The notes below the pieces were generated by a model. It saw only the letters and a program-made list of their open reading frames with translations. It was not told the origin of the DNA and ran no database searches. Source: CBDUWP01 sp965370955 (GTDB lineage Bacteria > Planctomycetota > Phycisphaerae > Sedimentisphaerales > Anaerobacaceae). Taken from it: a DNA stretch of 13,586 bases. Below are positions 13,178 through 13,586 of this stretch, one piece after another. Position 1 is the first letter of the stretch, and the number at the start of each line of letters is the position of its first letter. A program made the position numbers and the translations under genes. Location of the stretch: assembly GCA_965370955.1 (NCBI GenBank), contig CBDUWP010000043.1, positions 1-13,586 of the forward strand, in the 5' to 3' direction.

Positions 13178-13586
13178 TTAATTTGCAGTATATACCCAAC
13201 CAGCACTGTCAGTCAATACTCCTACGCCTGTGCCATTCAAGTCACCCGCTGAAGGAGTAACTGTAATTGTATAGTTCACAGATCCATCAGCATTGTAAGC
13301 AACGCCCGTGCAGCTATAGTTAGCATTTACAAAATATTTACCATTAAGCTCTGCAGACTTGAAACCCAGATCATCTTCTATATCAGGAGTAGCACCAATA
13401 GAACCTTTAGCAGCAATAACAGTACGAATCGCTGTCGCAACAGTACCAGCCCCTGCTTGTCCTTCTGTCCATTTAGCTTCATCAATTCTACCAGTAAGCA
13501 TAGGAACTGCAACAGCAGCCAGTATACCCACGATCAGAATTACAACCATCAACTCGACCAGCGTAAAACCTTTTTTTTGTTTTTCC
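13178..13586 (-). CDS. Type IV prepilin, probable major pilin, 5' end beyond the window
   Basis: The visible part is 136 codons. The frame is open to the window edge and reads EKQKKG then FTLVELMVVILIVGILAAVAVP, a type III signal with cleavage after Gly and Glu at +5; the start codon and a few leader residues are missing. The mature protein is about 130 aa: helix, a Gly/Ala/Thr-rich middle (EGQAGAGTVATAIRTVIAAKGSIG), and a short beta domain with one Cys (NYSCTG) ending WVYTAN. A single cysteine means no D-loop disulfide of the classical type. Its placement at the head of the PilV/W/X genes and compact length favour the major pilin, but GspG/GspH-like pseudopilins look similar. No calcium-site signature of GspG is obvious. 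Confidence 0.85.
   Translation of the reverse strand, partial: EKQKKGFTLVELMVVILIVGILAAVAVPMLTGRIDEAKWTEGQAGAGTVATAIRTVIAAKGSIGATPDIEDDLGFKSAELNGKYFVNANYSCTGVAYNADGSVNYTITVTPSAGDLNGTGVGVLTDSAGWVYTAN

Overview
Nearly everything in this AT-rich window (roughly 40% G+C by eye) lies on the minus strand. Read in transcription order, from high to low coordinates, it is a type IV pilus (T4P) locus followed by a tRNA/recombinase scar and a regulatory pair. Protein style suggests a Planctomycetota-type bacterium, perhaps Phycisphaerae: the ECF sigma factor/zinc-finger anti-sigma pair, the large PilX-like proteins, and a ParA inside a pilM-N-O-P-Q-like block. This is a judgement from resemblance. No 16S or taxonomic marker is present.

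Pilin block (13586 down to 7928): a type IVa-like prepilin cut by the window edge, a PilV/GspI-like minor prepilin, a PilW/GspJ-like minor prepilin, then two tandem, clearly homologous ~590-600 aa proteins with a PilX-type N-terminus and a very large extracellular domain. This is a minor-pilin (pilus tip/priming) set in which the 'PilX' position is enlarged and duplicated. No PilY1, PilB, PilC, PilD or PilT is seen.

Intergenic 7333-7927: the probable start region of the next operon, with a REP-like inverted repeat and a strong GC hairpin.

Machine block (7332 down to 1909): pilM, pilN, pilO, a Soj-like ParA ATPase, a bitopic PilP/GspC-like protein, and a short PilQ-like secretin, ended by a good intrinsic terminator. 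The order is canonical pilMNOPQ except that parA is inserted between pilO and the PilP-like gene and overlaps the latter by 14 nt. The first residues of the PilP-like protein resemble the ParA-activating N-terminal peptide of Spo0J/ParB, and they sit on a long acidic, N/Q-rich cytoplasmic tail. The inferred system is a ParA switch that contacts the pilus alignment complex through this tail, perhaps to position or count envelope-spanning pilus machines. This is the most interesting proposal in the window.

Left end: tRNA-Arg(UCU) on the minus strand with a recognisable promoter. The C-terminal remnant of a serine recombinase on the plus strand runs into the 3' part of the tRNA, which looks like the scar of an integrated element. 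Further left are an ECF sigma factor and its zinc-finger anti-sigma factor (ATGA overlap), the latter running off the window. The leader of the sigma gene holds nested palindromes.
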